Shown here: piece by piece, positions 7,199-8,648 of the stretch | Layout: every line of letters begins with the position of its first letter | Numbering within the stretch: position 1 is the stretch's first letter | DNA from: CAYPEZ01 sp964409985 | GTDB taxonomy: Bacteria; Patescibacteriota; Minisyncoccia; Phycocordibacterales; UBA6899 | NCBI GenBank assembly: GCA_964409985.1 | Contig: CAYPEZ010000037.1 | Location: forward strand, 1 to 8,648 | Direction of reading: 5' to 3' | DNA: 8,648 bases | Made by a program: the position numbers and the translations under genes | Notes under the pieces: model-generated | What the model saw: the letters and a program-made list of their open reading frames with translations, nothing else | Database searches by the model: none | What the model was told of the DNA's origin: nothing

Positions 7199-8648
7199 AT
7201 ATCTGAAGCTCCACCATCTCCTTCTGAACGTAATGACGTGACTGTGCTTGTGCCACCCTGAAGTGGGAGTGCAGCGTTTTGTTCGGGGATGGGAAGTGTC
7301 GCAGGAGGTGGAACTTCGTCATCACGTAGTGGAATACGCTCACCAGTCATCAAATCACTTGCACGAATAAAGATCTGCCCATCTTTTGTGCGTTCCTTGA
7401 AGATCAGCGCAACAGTTGGGGCTTCTCCTCCACCCTCACCTCCCTCAACATGCCGGATCTGGCCAGTGGAAAGATCGTAGACTGCGACGAGCCATCGATC
7501 ATCTTGTCTTTCTTGCCATGTGACAAAGTTCCCCGCAATCTTTGGGAACATATCATGCGCAAGGTTATCAGATAAGCGCCGCACACTCCACCCTGGGTGG
7601 AGCCCTGAAATCAGAGATTGTGTCGAAGTGCTACTGAGATCTTTTTGCTCACCTGGCTCTGCGAGAAAAATATCCCATTGATCTTCATTCCATCCTTGCC
7701 AAACGATTCTCTTTCCATCAGTAGCAGGGTGGCCATTTCCATCTGGATTCGAAGTTAAATATTCTGGAGTTGCTGTCCCTTCTTTGTACACAATCTGCCA
7801 CCGACCATTCACAAGCGACTGCCATACAATCATGTGCATCCCCGCATCAGCATTTGGGAAATCATCATCAATATCGTTCTCAGTTAGCGCTTTTCGAGTC
7901 TCTCCCTCAGGATATGTTTCCACGAGAATGATTTCTTTGTCTCCTCCACCGGCTAGCTCAGCGACCACTCTCTGGGTTGGGCGAGATACGGAGATTTTCT
8001 TTTCTGACGACTCATCAAGACAGTAATACCCATCATCTCCATAGCTCACACACTGCGAACGAAGTTCCGCCGCCACTTCTTTCTTGATCTGTTCACGCAT
8101 GGCAGCTTCTGCCGCGATCTTTTCAGCAGCACGTTCTTCTGGAGTTTGCTCGCGTTCAAGAATTGTTTCTGGAGGTGCCTCTGGCTCTACAGTTTCTTCT
8201 GTGGACGTACTCGTCTCATCAAGAATTTCATCAGTAGATGTGGGTGTCGAAGAGCCAAGGTCCTCGCCAACGATAATCTCTTCTGTTGAAGATGCCTGAG
8301 TATCTGTAGAAGTAGCACTGTCTTCGGTCGTTGATGCATGTTCATCTTGTGGAACCCCACCACCAATAACACCATCAGTAGTCGTGGATACTTCTGTGGT
8401 GGTAGTTGCTTCTTCCTGTGCTGCAGGCTGACTGTCTTCGGGCGAGCTATCGATGGGATGCGATTGATCAACAGGTGGTTCAACAATGGTTACCCCTGGC
8501 TCTATGGCAGGGACCTCCTCTGCTGGAGACTCTTCTACGGCTTCTACTGGAGGAAGTGGGGTAACTTCTTCGGCATACGCAACCCCGATTGGATTAATCA
8601 AAAATGCTGCAAAAAGAATCGATGAGAATATTTTGTACGGGAGTGGAG
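7195..8648 (-). CDS. Secreted propeller-like protein with acidic Ser/Thr-rich stalk (5' end beyond window)
   Basis: The frame continues without interruption to the right edge. The codons before the TTG at 8601 encode PLPYKIFSSILFAAF, which joins INPIGVAYA-EE to form a good signal peptide, so the true start lies outside the window and the TTG is not the start. Residue numbers here count from that TTG. Residues about 11-150 are a low-complexity linker rich in Glu, Ser, Thr and Pro. Residues about 148-183 are a charged Ala/Glu helix (EERAAEKIAAEAAMREQIKK). A cysteine pair follows (C184, C194). From about 248 to 418 there are four repeats of the pattern 'P-x-h-x-G-x-x-h-h-W-Q ... W-x-I/V' (FPNADAGMHMIVWQ; HPATDGKRIVWQGWNEDQWD; FPKIAGNFVTWQERQDDRWL; a degenerate fourth at 394-416). 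This resembles TolB/WD40-like propeller blades. Four visible blades are fewer than a closed propeller usually has, so it may need a partner or be incomplete. The C-terminal tail is flexible and has no anchor. It is probably a surface protein; binding partner unknown. Confidence 0.5.
   Translation of the reverse strand, partial: PLPYKIFSSILFAAFLINPIGVAYAEEVTPLPPVEAVEESPAEEVPAIEPGVTIVEPPVDQSHPIDSSPEDSQPAAQEEATTTTEVSTTTDGVIGGGVPQDEHASTTEDSATSTDTQASSTEEIIVGEDLGSSTPTSTDEILDETSTSTEETVEPEAPPETILEREQTPEERAAEKIAAEAAMREQIKKEVAAELRSQCVSYGDDGYYCLDESSEKKISVSRPTQRVVAELAGGGDKEIILVETYPEGETRKALTENDIDDDFPNADAGMHMIVWQSLVNGRWQIVYKEGTATPEYLTSNPDGNGHPATDGKRIVWQGWNEDQWDIFLAEPGEQKDLSSTSTQSLISGLHPGWSVRRLSDNLAHDMFPKIAGNFVTWQERQDDRWLVAVYDLSTGQIRHVEGGEGGGEAPTVALIFKERTKDGQIFIRASDLMTGERIPLRDDEVPPPATLPIPEQNAALPLQGGTSTVTSLRSEGDGGASDI
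7209..7215 (-). promoter_or_regulatory. Probable ribosome binding site of the giant gene
   Basis: GGTGGAG on the minus strand sits 10 nt before the ATG at 7198, inside the end of the upstream gene. A stronger AAGGAG at 7223-7218 lies 19 nt from the ATG, which is too far for normal use. The site supports the ATG at 7198 over internal Met19 or Met22. Confidence 0.5.
8152..8571 (-). other. Acidic Ser/Thr/Glu/Pro low-complexity stalk
   Basis: About 140 residues directly after the signal peptide are dominated by Glu, Ser, Thr, Pro and Asp, in runs such as EEATTTTEVSTTTDG and DETSTSTEETVEPE, with almost no aromatic residues or lysine. This is typical of an extended, possibly glycosylated spacer that lifts a folded domain off the cell surface. 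Confidence 0.5.

Overview
The window looks like part of a Patescibacteria (Candidate Phyla Radiation) genome, probably from the Paceibacteria/'Parcubacteria' side. The evidence is a set of Ser/Thr-rich giant surface proteins, including paired domains of the 'aromatic-rich strand + TPTTALAAENT' type that I associate with this group, together with very tight gene packing. UGA is read as stop: it ends the gene at 7195-7197, immediately at the start of a new signal peptide in another frame. That argues against the recoded UGA=Gly lineages (Gracilibacteria/Absconditabacteria). The taxonomic call is an inference from protein style. No marker gene is present.

All 8.65 kb is coding on the minus strand and reads right to left as one apparent operon with almost no spacers. 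(1) 8648-7195, cut by the right edge: an exported protein with an acidic Ser/Thr/Pro-rich stalk, a charged helix and a small beta-propeller-like C-terminal part. (2) 7198-1934: a 1754-residue secreted beta-rich giant made of a 580-residue block duplicated in tandem, then two Patescibacteria-type domains and a C-terminal domain ending in YTVIPTF. It overlaps gene 1 by 4 nt (ATGA). (3) 1931-768: a single-pass membrane protein with two Ig-like extracellular domains, resembling the DUF916/DUF3324 (WxL-interacting protein) architecture, 2 nt after gene 2. (4) 766-1, cut by the left edge: a second, divergent paralogue of gene 3, 1 nt after it. No intergenic region exceeds 2 nt, and I see no promoter, terminator, RNA gene, mobile element or CRISPR.

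The arrangement suggests a cell-surface module. A very large secreted protein lacks any covalent anchor of its own and is co-expressed with two membrane-type partner proteins and a propeller protein. In architecture it parallels the WxL/WxIP operons of low-GC Gram-positive bacteria, although the canonical WxL motif is absent. The most notable structural observation is that the giant is built from eight related modules of about 134-166 residues, arranged as a four-module block copied twice.
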